The notes under the pieces are model-generated. The model was not told where the DNA came from, did not search any database, and worked only from the letters and a program-made list of their open reading frames with translations. Below, one piece after another: positions 16,851 through 24,047 of a stretch of 25,156 nt of DNA (position 1 is the first letter of the stretch; each line of letters opens with the position of its first letter). The DNA is from Leptolyngbyaceae cyanobacterium M65_K2018_010. Its GTDB lineage: Bacteria > Cyanobacteriota > Cyanobacteriia > Phormidesmidales > Phormidesmidaceae. Location: positions 1 through 25,156 of the forward strand of contig DVEE01000517.1 of NCBI GenBank assembly GCA_015295885.1, written 5' to 3'. A program made the position numbers and the translations under genes.

Positions 16851-17918
16851 ATGTCCACCACTGCTTCTACGGCCACTCCCAGGGGCCGCTCAGCCTCCGC
16901 GTCTGGCAAAACACCTGCTAAAGCTCGCATTGTGCCCCAGGTTAGCCGCACGACTCCGGTGTTGGCCCTGGATGCGGGCAATTACGATCTTAAGTTTTAC
17001 AACGGCAATGGCCATCCCAAGGCAATTCGCTCGGTGCGCTACCAGCTGCCCCAGGGGCGAGATGCGGTCAGTTACTCCGAAGCTTCACCGTTAATTGAAC
17101 TGCCCGATGGGCGTCGGTATCACTTTGGTGCTCAGGCCTATAAATACCGTCGCCAGCAGCAAACCGTCATTGAAAATAAGGTGGAACTGGCCCTTTTACA
17201 CCTTTACGCCTGTCTGGAGCCCCTGGCCGGCGGCGTATCCGAGTATGGGGTCGACCTGCATATTTCTACCCCCGACCCAGCTCGTAATGGTGAGGCCATT
17301 CAAGGGCAACTTCTGGGTTCCCACGAGTTCACTCGAAACGGTATTGATTTCCGCATTAAGGTTGAGTCGGTACAGGTCGAGCGGGAGGGCATGGGGGCCT
17401 ACTACTACGCCAAAACCCAGGGTATGATTCCTCCCAATGGCTACACCATTGTGATCGACATTGGCGGGGGTACCTGGCTGACCCGCTTGGTGGATGCCGA
17501 CGGCGAAGTTATTGATGAAAACGTCATGGATCGGGGCGGCACCTACGAACTGGCCGTGGCCATTAGCTTCGATCATCGCCTCACCGACCACCTTGGCAGT
17601 AGCGCCGATCCCTCCATTGTCATGGACGGCTTTCGGGTCAATCATGCCTACGCCGATACCGGTCTGGCCTGGGCTGACTGGTTGGATGAATACCTAGACC
17701 CCTGGTTTAAGGGCATTTTTCAAACCGTTAAGGCCCAGTACACCCCCTACATGCCCCGGGTCACTCGCTTTTTGGTCACCGGCGGGGGGTCGCACCTAAT
17801 TTCAGAACGCCTGCAGGGGCATGACCTGTTTGCCGTGATGGGGGATCCCCAATTTGCCAATGTTCATGGTTTGTTTTTAATGAGTGGCGATACCCAGCTA
17901 TGTATGACAACAAAGTAA
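16851..17918 (+). CDS. Actin-like ParM/StbA family protein
   Basis: 355 residues from ATG 16851, preceded by AGGAA (16839-16843); an in-frame ATG at 16800 would add 17 residues. It has the actin-fold nucleotide motifs: phosphate-1 LALDAGNYDLK (38-48), phosphate-2 IVIDIGGGTW (200-209) and the adenosine motif LVTGGGSHL (308-316). A basic Ala/Ser/Thr-rich tail (1-35) precedes the fold. ParM-type actins polymerise with ATP and push DNA molecules apart; chromosomal relatives in cyanobacteria are of unestablished function. The 3' end overlaps the next gene, which encodes a small ribbon-helix-helix-like protein, by 19 bases. This matches the parM-parR gene order of plasmid segregation systems and suggests translational coupling. 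MreB is excluded by length and motif detail. Confidence 0.83.
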   Translation: MSTTASTATPRGRSASASGKTPAKARIVPQVSRTTPVLALDAGNYDLKFYNGNGHPKAIRSVRYQLPQGRDAVSYSEASPLIELPDGRRYHFGAQAYKYRRQQQTVIENKVELALLHLYACLEPLAGGVSEYGVDLHISTPDPARNGEAIQGQLLGSHEFTRNGIDFRIKVESVQVEREGMGAYYYAKTQGMIPPNGYTIVIDIGGGTWLTRLVDADGEVIDENVMDRGGTYELAVAISFDHRLTDHLGSSADPSIVMDGFRVNHAYADTGLAWADWLDEYLDPWFKGIFQTVKAQYTPYMPRVTRFLVTGGGSHLISERLQGHDLFAVMGDPQFANVHGLFLMSGDTQLCMTTK

Positions 17919-18202
17919 GACTCAGTTCCGATGTGCTCGAAAAGGCGGAGCGAATTGCCGCGGCCTGGGGCTTAAAAAATGCCCGGGCTGCGGTGGAGGC
18001 AGTATTTCGCTGCTACTGCGACGACTACCTCTACGGTCGCCCCGGTGAAGGCGGTGCTGCGGCACCCGCCGTCCTCCAGCCTGGCCTATCCCCCGTGGCC
18101 CAGGGGGTTTCCGCGGTGGCCAGGACCGCGATCGCACCTGGCTCAACCAAAACCGAGCCGTGTGAAGCCCTGGCCGCCCTTGATCAACTCTTGGCGCTCT
18201 AG
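17900..18202 (+). CDS. Small ribbon-helix-helix-like protein, possible ParR-type partner
   Basis: 100 residues. ATG 17900 lies inside the end of the actin-like gene, in another frame, so translation is probably coupled. Residues 5-45 (NKVRLSSDVLEKAERIAAAW then KNARAAVEAVFRCYCDDYL) fit a short beta strand followed by two helices, as in ribbon-helix-helix DNA-binding proteins. The rest is a low-complexity Ala/Pro/Gly/Val tail ending in EALAALDQLLAL, which could be a short partner-binding helix. In ParM systems, ParR has an N-terminal RHH that binds the centromere and a C-terminal tail that contacts the filament end, so the layout fits. Sequence similarity to a named ParR cannot be asserted. GC-rich codon use is like its neighbours. 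Confidence 0.68.
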   Translation: MYDNKVRLSSDVLEKAERIAAAWGLKNARAAVEAVFRCYCDDYLYGRPGEGGAAAPAVLQPGLSPVAQGVSAVARTAIAPGSTKTEPCEALAALDQLLAL

Positions 18203-18264
18203 GTTTACCCAGGGTGTTGGCACCTCTGCGCCGAATTTCCACTCAGGAAGGGCTAATCAGAGGT

Positions 18265-18270
18265 TAAAAT
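18265..18270 (+). promoter_or_regulatory. Probable -10 element of the tRNA-Ser promoter
   Basis: TAAAAT, 11 bases before the mature tRNA 5' end, is a good match to a sigma-70 -10 box. No clear -35 element is seen 16-18 bases upstream. Confidence 0.4.
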
Positions 18271-18281
18271 AGCTGACACCG

Positions 18282-18368
18282 GGAGAGGTGGCAGAGCGGT
18301 TGAATGCGGCAGACTCGAAATCTGTTTTGGGGTCACACCCAACGAGGGTTCGAATCCCTCCCTCTCCG
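18282..18368 (+). tRNA. tRNA-Ser(CGA)
   Basis: 87 nt class II tRNA read directly from the sequence. The acceptor arm GGAGAGG (18282-18288) pairs with CCTCTCC (18361-18367), with G73 at 18368. The anticodon stem CAGA/TCTG encloses loop CTCGAAA, anticodon CGA, which reads UCG serine codons. A long variable arm (TTGGGGTCACACCCAA) is typical of tRNA-Ser, and the T arm is GAGGG-TTCGAAT-CCCTC. No 3' CCA is encoded. Confidence 0.97.
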
Positions 18369-18578
18369 TTGAAATCCAGTATCTACAAAGTGAGGGACAC
18401 CCCAGGGCAGTGGCGGCAAAAAATCGCTGAAGGCCGCACCTCGACCCTGTTCATCCCCTACACGAGCCAGTGGGACTACTAGGGCGGCTTCTTTAAGGAG
18501 GCAATCCCGGTAAATGCCGTGGAAAAACTGGCGGATATCGAGGTGCCCCGGCGGGCTAGCTATATTTGCGTTATCTGA
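18369..18578 (+). pseudogene. Broken reading frame after tRNA-Ser, product not recognised
   Basis: In the frame beginning just after the tRNA, codons run without a stop to TAG 18480-18482 and then for another 31 codons to TGA 18576-18578. The translation has protein-like composition on both sides of the TAG: IYKVRDTPGQWRQKIAEGR and LFIPYTSQWDY before it, GGFFKEAIPVNAVEKLADI and EVPRRASYICVI after it. There is no convincing start codon or Shine-Dalgarno after the tRNA. It may be the decayed 3' end of a gene left beside the tRNA, a common integration site, but I do not recognise the family and it could be chance. Confidence 0.35.
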
Positions 18579-18590
18579 TCTTTGAAATCT

Positions 18591-18710
18591 TTAGGGACGG
18601 GCTCACAATAAAAGTACCGACTCCTGACTTGAATCTGTCCCACCGACCCACCCCCTTACCCCCTCACGACCGATCACCACCGGGGACTTATTTTCCCGCT
18701 GATCCCTTAG
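18591..18710 (+). repeat. Dispersed ~120 bp repeat, copy A
   Basis: Matches copy B at 22426-22546 in the same orientation with about 11 differences in 121 aligned positions (about 91% by eye). Shared runs include GTACCGACTCCTGACTTGAA and CTCACGACCGATCACCACCG. The ends TTAGGGA (18591-18597) and TCCCTTA (18703-18709) are near-inverted (one mismatch), as in small non-autonomous elements. It contains no open frame of note. Confidence 0.75.
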
Positions 18711-18860
18711 CGCTCTAGAGCTCGCGTCACAGAGTACCCCCTCGGGTGACGCCGCAGTGGGCCACTGTAGTTGCTAGTGGTTGATCTCTCCAGCGGGGTT
18801 AGTCCTCAGTTTTAGTGCTCAGTTGAGGAGTAATGCTCCGAGGAACTCTGGTCCAGCGTC
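18711..18860. other. Non-coding spacer downstream of the exoD-like gene
   Basis: No credible gene in this part of the 492 bp gap. It holds a 13 nt palindrome CAGTGGGCCACTG (18755-18767) and a weak stem CCTCA/TGAGG (18804-18808 with 18824-18828) near the 3' end of the convergent minus-strand gene. No T-run accompanies either, so I do not call a terminator. Confidence 0.5.
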
Positions 18861-19478
18861 TCAGAAACCGCCGCGCATCAGGCCAATGCCAGCTTTTACG
18901 GCTTCATAGCCAAAGATGAGAATCAAGGTCGTTAGGGTGCCGCCCATCACGCAGAGCACCAGACCGGCCAGGCTAATCGCGCCATCATCGTCGAGCAGGC
19001 CAAACCCAGTGACAAAAATTCCCATGGCAGGCAGGGTGTTCGTACCAGGGATAGGAATCATCATGGAAATAGACATCAGGGCAATGGCGATACCAATCAC
19101 GGTACGCCCCGGCAGGCTGGTACACACTGGGGTCAAGCGGGGTCTAGAAATAGCTTCTAGTCGTTGCAGCCAGGGAGTGCCGGCCTTGATAATTTTTTGC
19201 ACAGAGACCAGGTCAAATTGCTTGTCATTCCACTTTGCGGGCATCCAGGGACGGGTGCGACCAGCTATAAGTTGTAATGCCAGAATTAACAGGGCTACTC
19301 CAAAGGGGACGGAGTAGCCCGGTGCCGGAACCGGTAGGGCTGAGGGTAACGATAGCAGCACAAACAGGAAACCAAAGACACGCTCACCGGCCAGGGAGAG
19401 GATTTCCTTAAGGCTGACCTGGGGGGCACTGACTTGGTGAAAAAAATATTGGTTGAGTTCAGTAGACAGTCGTGCCAT
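18861..19478 (-). CDS. ExoD-family (exopolysaccharide synthesis) membrane protein
   Basis: 205 residues, typical for the ExoD family. The N-terminal half has the family signature SLKEILSLAGERVFGFLFVLLSLPSALPVPAPGYSVPFG (22-60), a hydrophobic segment rich in Pro/Gly, then 'LLILALQLIAGRTRPWMP'. Further membrane segments fall near 125-145 (VIGIAIALMSISMMIPIPGT), 148-160 and 167-190. It sits in the inner membrane. ExoD was first linked to exopolysaccharide production and alkali tolerance in rhizobia; its biochemical role is not established. Repeat-containing DNA flanks the gene on both sides. The ATG at 19478 has no clear Shine-Dalgarno. Confidence 0.85.
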   Translation of the reverse strand: MARLSTELNQYFFHQVSAPQVSLKEILSLAGERVFGFLFVLLSLPSALPVPAPGYSVPFGVALLILALQLIAGRTRPWMPAKWNDKQFDLVSVQKIIKAGTPWLQRLEAISRPRLTPVCTSLPGRTVIGIAIALMSISMMIPIPGTNTLPAMGIFVTGFGLLDDDGAISLAGLVLCVMGGTLTTLILIFGYEAVKAGIGLMRGGF

Positions 19479-19580
19479 AGGGTTTATGTAATTTTTTGAA
19501 TATTGGTGCCCACTTTAGCAAATAGAAAGGCCCTGCTATACCGCAAGTAGGCAGGAATTTACCACAGCTTTGCAAGGATG

Positions 19581-19604
19581 CCTAAGTTAGGTGGGTGCAA
19601 TTCA
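19581..19604 (+). repeat. 24 bp sequence with an inverted copy at 22407-22430
   Basis: CCTAAGTTAGGTGGGTGCAATTCA here matches the reverse complement of 22407-22430 apart from a one-base indel and the end base. The other copy directly abuts the 120 bp repeat copy B. It may be a terminal remnant of a mobile element. Confidence 0.6.
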
Positions 19605-19628
19605 ATAGGTGATACAGGCGGAGGGGGA

Positions 19629-19690
19629 GGGGGTGACCCCCCCGGTCTGGGGGCTTCGTCGTGAGCCGTTCGGCTGAGCCGCGCAGCCCC
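19629..19690. repeat. GC-rich hairpin cluster between hydrolase and exoD-like genes
   Basis: Contains a 13 nt palindrome GGGGGTGACCCCC (19629-19641) and a nested stem-loop: outer arms GGGGCT (19650-19655) and AGCCCC (19685-19690), inner hairpin AGCCGTTCGGCT (19664-19675). No T-run follows on either strand. It could stall transcription from the upstream minus-strand hydrolase gene, or be a repeat-element fragment. Confidence 0.5.
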
Positions 19691-19738
19691 AAACTTTCTT
19701 CTCATAATCAGCCTAAGTTGACACGGCTACTTAGCTGA

Positions 19739-20596
19739 CTAGGGATTGACCAGCACATGGTGATCTAAAAACTGCCGTAGGCGTTGCTCGAATTCCGCCC
19801 CGGCCCAGTCGGTTAAGTCGTTGTGATCCGCATTGGGCACTAGCCAGAGGTGCTTGGGCCCAGGGGTGGCAGCATAGAGTTTTTGACTCATCCACGCAGG
19901 TACTGAGAGATCCGCGAGACCGTGAATATAGAGTACCGGCACCTGGAGGGAGCCAACTCTAGCTAGGGAGTTGAATTGTTGGGTCAATAACTGCCGCACC
20001 GGAAACCAAGGTTTGTAGACCGATAGGTCGGCCATGTCTGCCATAGAAGTAAAGGACCCTTCTACCACCAGCCCGGCCAAGTGGGGCATTTGGCTGGCCA
20101 GTTCAATGCCAATGGCACCACCCAGGGAATGGCCATAGATCACTAGATGGTGAGGGGCAACGCCCTTTTCGGTCGCTAAGTACTGAGCGGCCGCTAGGGC
20201 ATCGGCATAGAGGCGGGATTCCTCTGGAAAGGGCCCCGAACTCTGACCATAGCCGCGATAGTCGATGGTGAGCACCGAGACCCCCAGCGATCGCAACAAC
20301 AGCACCCGATCCAAATTGGTCGAGACATTGCCGGCATTGCCATGCAGGTACAGGAAGGTAAGCCCTGGCTGGGCCTCGGCGGGCAGCCACCAACCGTGCA
20401 GTTGCCCTCCAGGGTCAGCCTGAACGGGAATCCAAACCTCCTCGTAGTCAACCCCCAACCCCGGGGAGGGGAGGGTGAGCTGGGGGGTTGGTAAGTACAT
20501 TAACCGGCGCTGCACCCACCAGAGATAGCCACAAAGGGAACCATAAACCAGTCCTGAAATGCCCAGGAAGCTGAAGAGAAATTTGAGCATGGGCAT
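19739..20596 (-). CDS. Alpha/beta hydrolase, membrane-anchored, ABHD13/BEM46-like
   Basis: 285 residues. An N-terminal hydrophobic segment (about 5-28, followed by QRRLMYLP) would anchor it to the membrane or act as a signal. The hydrolase core has the oxyanion motif LYLHGNAGN (82-90), VLTIDYRGYGQSSG (108-121), the nucleophile elbow GHSLGG with Ser157, acid Asp229 in YIHGLADLSVP and His258 in PNADHNDL. The complete triad predicts an active serine hydrolase, probably an esterase or thioesterase; the substrate is unknown. ATG 20596 is closely followed by another ATG at residue 3, and neither has a good ribosome-binding site. It is separated by about 230 bp from gatA upstream and 260 bp from the exoD-like gene downstream, so probably monocistronic. 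Confidence 0.88.
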   Translation of the reverse strand: MPMLKFLFSFLGISGLVYGSLCGYLWWVQRRLMYLPTPQLTLPSPGLGVDYEEVWIPVQADPGGQLHGWWLPAEAQPGLTFLYLHGNAGNVSTNLDRVLLLRSLGVSVLTIDYRGYGQSSGPFPEESRLYADALAAAQYLATEKGVAPHHLVIYGHSLGGAIGIELASQMPHLAGLVVEGSFTSMADMADLSVYKPWFPVRQLLTQQFNSLARVGSLQVPVLYIHGLADLSVPAWMSQKLYAATPGPKHLWLVPNADHNDLTDWAGAEFEQRLRQFLDHHVLVNP

Positions 20597-20827
20597 AGGG
20601 AGGATGGAGGGGTAGTGAGGTGGTAGGGGGTGAAAGTTGGTCTATTAGCCTGATCGCCTGATTTTTATTATTAGAGGATCAGTTCGATTTAGCCAGGCTT
20701 CCCTGTGACGGTTTTTCAGGTAACCAGGGCGCCGGGTAGCCATCCAATGCTAGGAATCATCCAGTGGGGGTGAGATAGCCGCTGGCCCCCTCACCTGATC
20801 TGGGTCAACCCTCACCGATTCCCAGAG

Positions 20828-22279
20828 TCACTCAACCGCCGGCAGACGTCGATGCCAGTCCGTAGCTTGCTCGTAGGCATAGCCCACCTCAAACAGCAGG
20901 TCTTCCCGCAGTACATTGCCAATCAACTGCAGACCAATGGGCAAGCCTTGCTCGTCAAAGCCGCAGGGCAAGCTCATACCTGGTAAGCCGGCCAGGTTGA
21001 CCGGGATAGTCATCAGGTCCGAGAGGTACATACTAAGGGGGTCGTTCACCTTTTCCCCCGCTTTAAAGGCGGTGGTTGGCGAGGTAGGACAGACCAGCAC
21101 ATCCACCTGCTCGAAGGCGGCCTCAAAGTTTTGTTTAATCAGCGTGCGAACCTTTTGAGCTTTTAAGTAGTAGGCATCGTAATAGCCCGCTGATAAAGCA
21201 TAGGTGCCAATCATAATGCGTCGTTTGACTTCTGCCCCAAACCCCTGGGCGCGGGTCTGGGTGTACATGGTCATCAGGTTATCGTTGTTGGTGCGAGTGC
21301 CGTACTTAACCCCGTCGTAGCGAGCCAGGTTAGAGGAGGCCTCGGAGGGAGCGATGAGGTAATAGGTGGGTAGTCCGTAGGGAAACTGAGGGCAGGATAT
21401 TTCCTGAACTTCCGCTCCCAGTTCCTGGAGTTGTTGGATGGCCTTTTCCGTCGCCCCTTTCACTGCCGGGTCAATGCCCTCGGCGGCAAAGGTTTCTTGA
21501 ATCAGGCCCACCCTTCGCCCTTTTAGGTCAGCCTTAAGGAATTGGGTGTAATCAGGAATGGCCGTCGCCAGGCTCGTGGAGTCCCTGGGGTCGTGCCCCG
21601 CGATCGCGCCCAGGAGAATGGCGGCATCTTCAACGGTTCTAGTCAGGGGCCCAATCTGATCCAGGGAGGAAGCATAGGCCACCAACCCAAAGCGAGAAAC
21701 CAGCCCGTAGGTGGGCTTGAGCCCAACCACCCCACAAAAAGAAGCTGGCTGGCGAATTGAGCCACCGGTGTCGGAACCCAGGGCCGCCGCACATTCCCCT
21801 GCGGCGACGGCGGCCGCCGAACCGCCGGAAGACCCCCCCGGTACCCGCTCAATGTCCCAGGGATTAGCGGTGATTTGGTAGGCTGAGTTTTCCGTGGAGC
21901 TGCCCATGGCAAACTCGTCCAGGTTAGTTTTACCCAGGGCAATGGCGCCAGCGGCCTTCAGCCTTTGGGTCACGGTAGATTCGTAGGGCGGGACAAAATG
22001 TTCCAGCACCTTAGAGGCACAGGTGGTGGGTATACCCTCGGTACACAGGTTATCCTTCAGGGCCAGAGGAATACCGGCCAGCAAGCCCAACTCTTCTCCG
22101 GCCGCAATGCGAGCATCAACCTGGTGGGCCTGGGTCAAAGCTTGCTCCGCCGTTACGGTTAGGAAGCTGTGCAGCTTCGGTTCTAAAACCGCAATCTGGT
22201 CAAGGTATGCCTGGGTGATCTCCACGGCCGATCGTTCTTTGCTAACTAACTGGTGATGCAGTTCGCGAATGACAGACAT
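20828..22279 (-). CDS. gatA: Asp/Glu-tRNA amidotransferase subunit A
   Basis: 483 residues, full length. GatA hydrolyses glutamine and, with GatB and GatC, amidates Glu-tRNA(Gln) (and Asp-tRNA(Asn) where needed) in the cytoplasm; cyanobacteria use this route to make Gln-tRNA. The amidase-signature triad is complete: Lys75 in GIPLALKDN, cis-Ser150 in VPGGSSGGSAAAVAAG and nucleophile Ser174 in GSDTGGSIRQPASFCG. 'GLKPTYGLVSRFGLVAYASSLDQIGP' follows, as in the family. The start ATG 22279 has AAGGAA about five bases upstream, a strong ribosome-binding site. gatB and gatC are not in the window. Confidence 0.97.
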   Translation of the reverse strand: MSVIRELHHQLVSKERSAVEITQAYLDQIAVLEPKLHSFLTVTAEQALTQAHQVDARIAAGEELGLLAGIPLALKDNLCTEGIPTTCASKVLEHFVPPYESTVTQRLKAAGAIALGKTNLDEFAMGSSTENSAYQITANPWDIERVPGGSSGGSAAAVAAGECAAALGSDTGGSIRQPASFCGVVGLKPTYGLVSRFGLVAYASSLDQIGPLTRTVEDAAILLGAIAGHDPRDSTSLATAIPDYTQFLKADLKGRRVGLIQETFAAEGIDPAVKGATEKAIQQLQELGAEVQEISCPQFPYGLPTYYLIAPSEASSNLARYDGVKYGTRTNNDNLMTMYTQTRAQGFGAEVKRRIMIGTYALSAGYYDAYYLKAQKVRTLIKQNFEAAFEQVDVLVCPTSPTTAFKAGEKVNDPLSMYLSDLMTIPVNLAGLPGMSLPCGFDEQGLPIGLQLIGNVLREDLLFEVGYAYEQATDWHRRLPAVE

Positions 22280-22406
22280 GGAATTCCTTCTGGGACAAAC
22301 ACCAAGGTACCAGTATAGAGAGGATAAGTGGCCAAGTCTAATGAATTGTAAGCAGGGGGTTTGAGGGCTACGCCCCTTCCACTTCCCCTAGCATCGTTTA
22401 CTGATC

Positions 22407-22430
22407 CTGAATTGCACCCACCTACTTAGG
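22407..22430 (-). repeat. Inverted partner of the 24 bp sequence at 19581-19604
   Basis: The reverse complement reads CCTAAGTAGGTGGGTGCAATTCAG, equal to the other copy except for one missing T and the last base. Its end overlaps the first bases of 120 bp repeat copy B, so two repeat types meet here. Confidence 0.6.
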
Positions 22431-22546
22431 GAGGTGCTCAAAATAAACGTACCGACTCCTGACTTGAAGCTGTCCCACCGACCCACCATCTCACCCCCTC
22501 ACGACCGATCACCACCGGGATCTTAATTTTCCCGCTGATCCCTTAG
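22426..22546 (+). repeat. Dispersed ~120 bp repeat, copy B
   Basis: Second copy of the element at 18591-18710, same orientation, with a one-base insertion (TTAATTTT against TTATTTT) and about ten substitutions. It ends 15 bp from the stop codon of the threonine aldolase gene. End motifs TTAGGGA and TCCCTTA are again near-inverted. Confidence 0.75.
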
Positions 22547-22561
22547 AGGGCGAAAGGTTAA

Positions 22562-23614
22562 TCAGGCCAGTATCCGGCCCAGAGCCTCCACCAGGCGTTC
22601 CACCTGTTGGGGTTGAATCCAGTAATGGGTGACAGCCCGCAGGGTGCGACCATGGTAGCAGCCCAGGTACAGGCCATAATCCACCTGCAGGGTCTGCACC
22701 AGATCCCCAGGGGAGATCTGCACATCCTCCGCCAGGTCAAAAAAGACCAGATTGGTTTCCACCGCCCCTGGGTCGATCTGAAGGCCAGGAATAGTAGCTA
22801 ATCCCTGGGCCAGCCGTTGGGCCTGGGCATGGTCTTCCGCCAGCCGTTGGGTCATCGTTTTGAGGGCAATCAAGCCAGCGGCGGCCAAGACCCCAGCCTG
22901 CCGCATGCTGCCGCCCAATAGCTTACGCTGACGACGGGCCTGGTGGATAAATTCCTCCGTTCCCACCAGCACAGAGCCCACCGGCGCACAGAGCCCCTTA
23001 CTAAGGCAGACGCTGACTGAATCCACCCACTGGGTGATGGCCCGGGGGGGCTGCCCCAAAGCCGTGGCGGCGTTAAACAGGCGGGCCCCATCCAGATGGA
23101 TTTTCAGCCCATGGGCCTGGGCAATCCCATAGACTGCCTCAAAATAGTTTGGTTCGAGGGCGGCCCCGTGGTTAGCACCGGAGCTGTTTTCCAGCAAAAT
23201 CAAACGACTGCGAGGCCAGTGGGGGTCATCCCCGCGAATGGCCGACCGTATTTGGGTGAGATCCATGCGGCCCCGTCGGTCTGTGGACAGGGGACGGGGG
23301 GTAATGCCGCCTAGCACGGCCAGACCCCCGGCTTCCCAGCAAAAGGTGTGGGCGTCTTCTCCCAGAATGGCTTCATCTCCCCGCTGAGCATGGGTGAGGG
23401 CTGCTACCAGATTGCCCTGGGTGCCACTGGTAACCAGTAACCCCGCTTCCTTGCCTAGAAGCTCCGCCGCCAGGGTTTCTAGGGCTGCTACAGTAGGATC
23501 TTCGCCATAGACATCATCGCCGACGGCGGCGGCGGCCATGGCGGCCCGCATTTCATCGGTGGGCCAGGTGACCGTATCTGAGCGAAAATCAACGGAAGGA
23601 TGGATAGCAGCCAT
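22562..23614 (-). CDS. ltaE: Threonine aldolase family PLP enzyme
   Basis: 350 residues from ATG 23614; an in-frame ATG 23650 would add 12 residues and overlap the divergent gene. It is a fold-type I PLP enzyme that splits threonine or allo-threonine to glycine and acetaldehyde in the cytoplasm. Family features: 'VDFRSDTVTWPTDEMRAAMAAA.VGDDVYGEDPTV' at the N-terminus, VTSGTQGN (61-68, cofactor phosphate region), HLDGARLFNAA with Asp175 that contacts the pyridine nitrogen, and the PLP-binding Lys206 in SVCLSKGLCAPVGS. Length matches low-specificity L-threonine aldolases; stereochemistry cannot be read from sequence, so the symbol is by family. Only 34 bp separate its start from the next gene's divergent start, so promoters must overlap coding or leader sequence. 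Confidence 0.9.
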   Translation of the reverse strand: MAAIHPSVDFRSDTVTWPTDEMRAAMAAAAVGDDVYGEDPTVAALETLAAELLGKEAGLLVTSGTQGNLVAALTHAQRGDEAILGEDAHTFCWEAGGLAVLGGITPRPLSTDRRGRMDLTQIRSAIRGDDPHWPRSRLILLENSSGANHGAALEPNYFEAVYGIAQAHGLKIHLDGARLFNAATALGQPPRAITQWVDSVSVCLSKGLCAPVGSVLVGTEEFIHQARRQRKLLGGSMRQAGVLAAAGLIALKTMTQRLAEDHAQAQRLAQGLATIPGLQIDPGAVETNLVFFDLAEDVQISPGDLVQTLQVDYGLYLGCYHGRTLRAVTHYWIQPQQVERLVEALGRILA

Positions 23615-23648
23615 GGTAGAGAGACTAGTTTCCCGGCAGGGTACGTTC

Positions 23649-24044
23649 ATGGTGGGTCGACTTTGGGTGGGTGCGATCGCCAGTTGGATCCTGGGTGGAG
23701 CCCTGGGCTCAGTGGCTCAAGCCCAAGATGTTTGTACCTACAACCCCGATCTGGGCCCCAATCCCCTAGGCATGCGAGCCTTCATCACCTTGACTGAAAC
23801 CACCGCAGGCACCACCGTTTTATTCGAACAACTCCCCACCCTAGTGGGGGGGGCCGCCGAGCAACCCGTCACTCTGACCATCTATCGCGAGATGATCTTC
23901 TACGGGTTGGGTGTTCAGGCCACCCGAGAGTTCTTGGCCGCCCATGCCGATTACTACCAGGAGCTCGTGGGCTATCCCGATCCCGAGGGCTTCGGCCCCG
24001 TCGATGCCGTACTCAGCTGTTCCGCCGAGTCCCCCTTGCCCTGA
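23649..24044 (+). CDS. Small exported protein of unknown function
   Basis: 131 residues from ATG 23649, chosen because GGCAGG lies about ten bases upstream and the resulting N-terminus (MVGRLWVGAIASWILGGAL then SVAQAQ) is a good signal peptide with cleavage after AQA. Longer in-frame starts at 23538 and 23613 run into the divergent gene. The mature part begins DVCTYNPDLGPNPLG and is about 105 residues; it has two Cys (one near each end), which could pair in the periplasm. I do not recognise the family. The stop at 24044 is 3 bp from the convergent stop of the VKOR gene, which makes disulfide bonds; a link is speculative. Confidence 0.72.
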   Translation: MVGRLWVGAIASWILGGALGSVAQAQDVCTYNPDLGPNPLGMRAFITLTETTAGTTVLFEQLPTLVGGAAEQPVTLTIYREMIFYGLGVQATREFLAAHADYYQELVGYPDPEGFGPVDAVLSCSAESPLP

Positions 24045-24047
24045 GCC

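Noticed and set aside
18288..18482. 65-codon frame starting inside the tRNA
   Set aside because: Its first 27 codons are the tRNA-Ser sequence; only the part after 18368 could be protein-like, and it is listed as a doubtful remnant.
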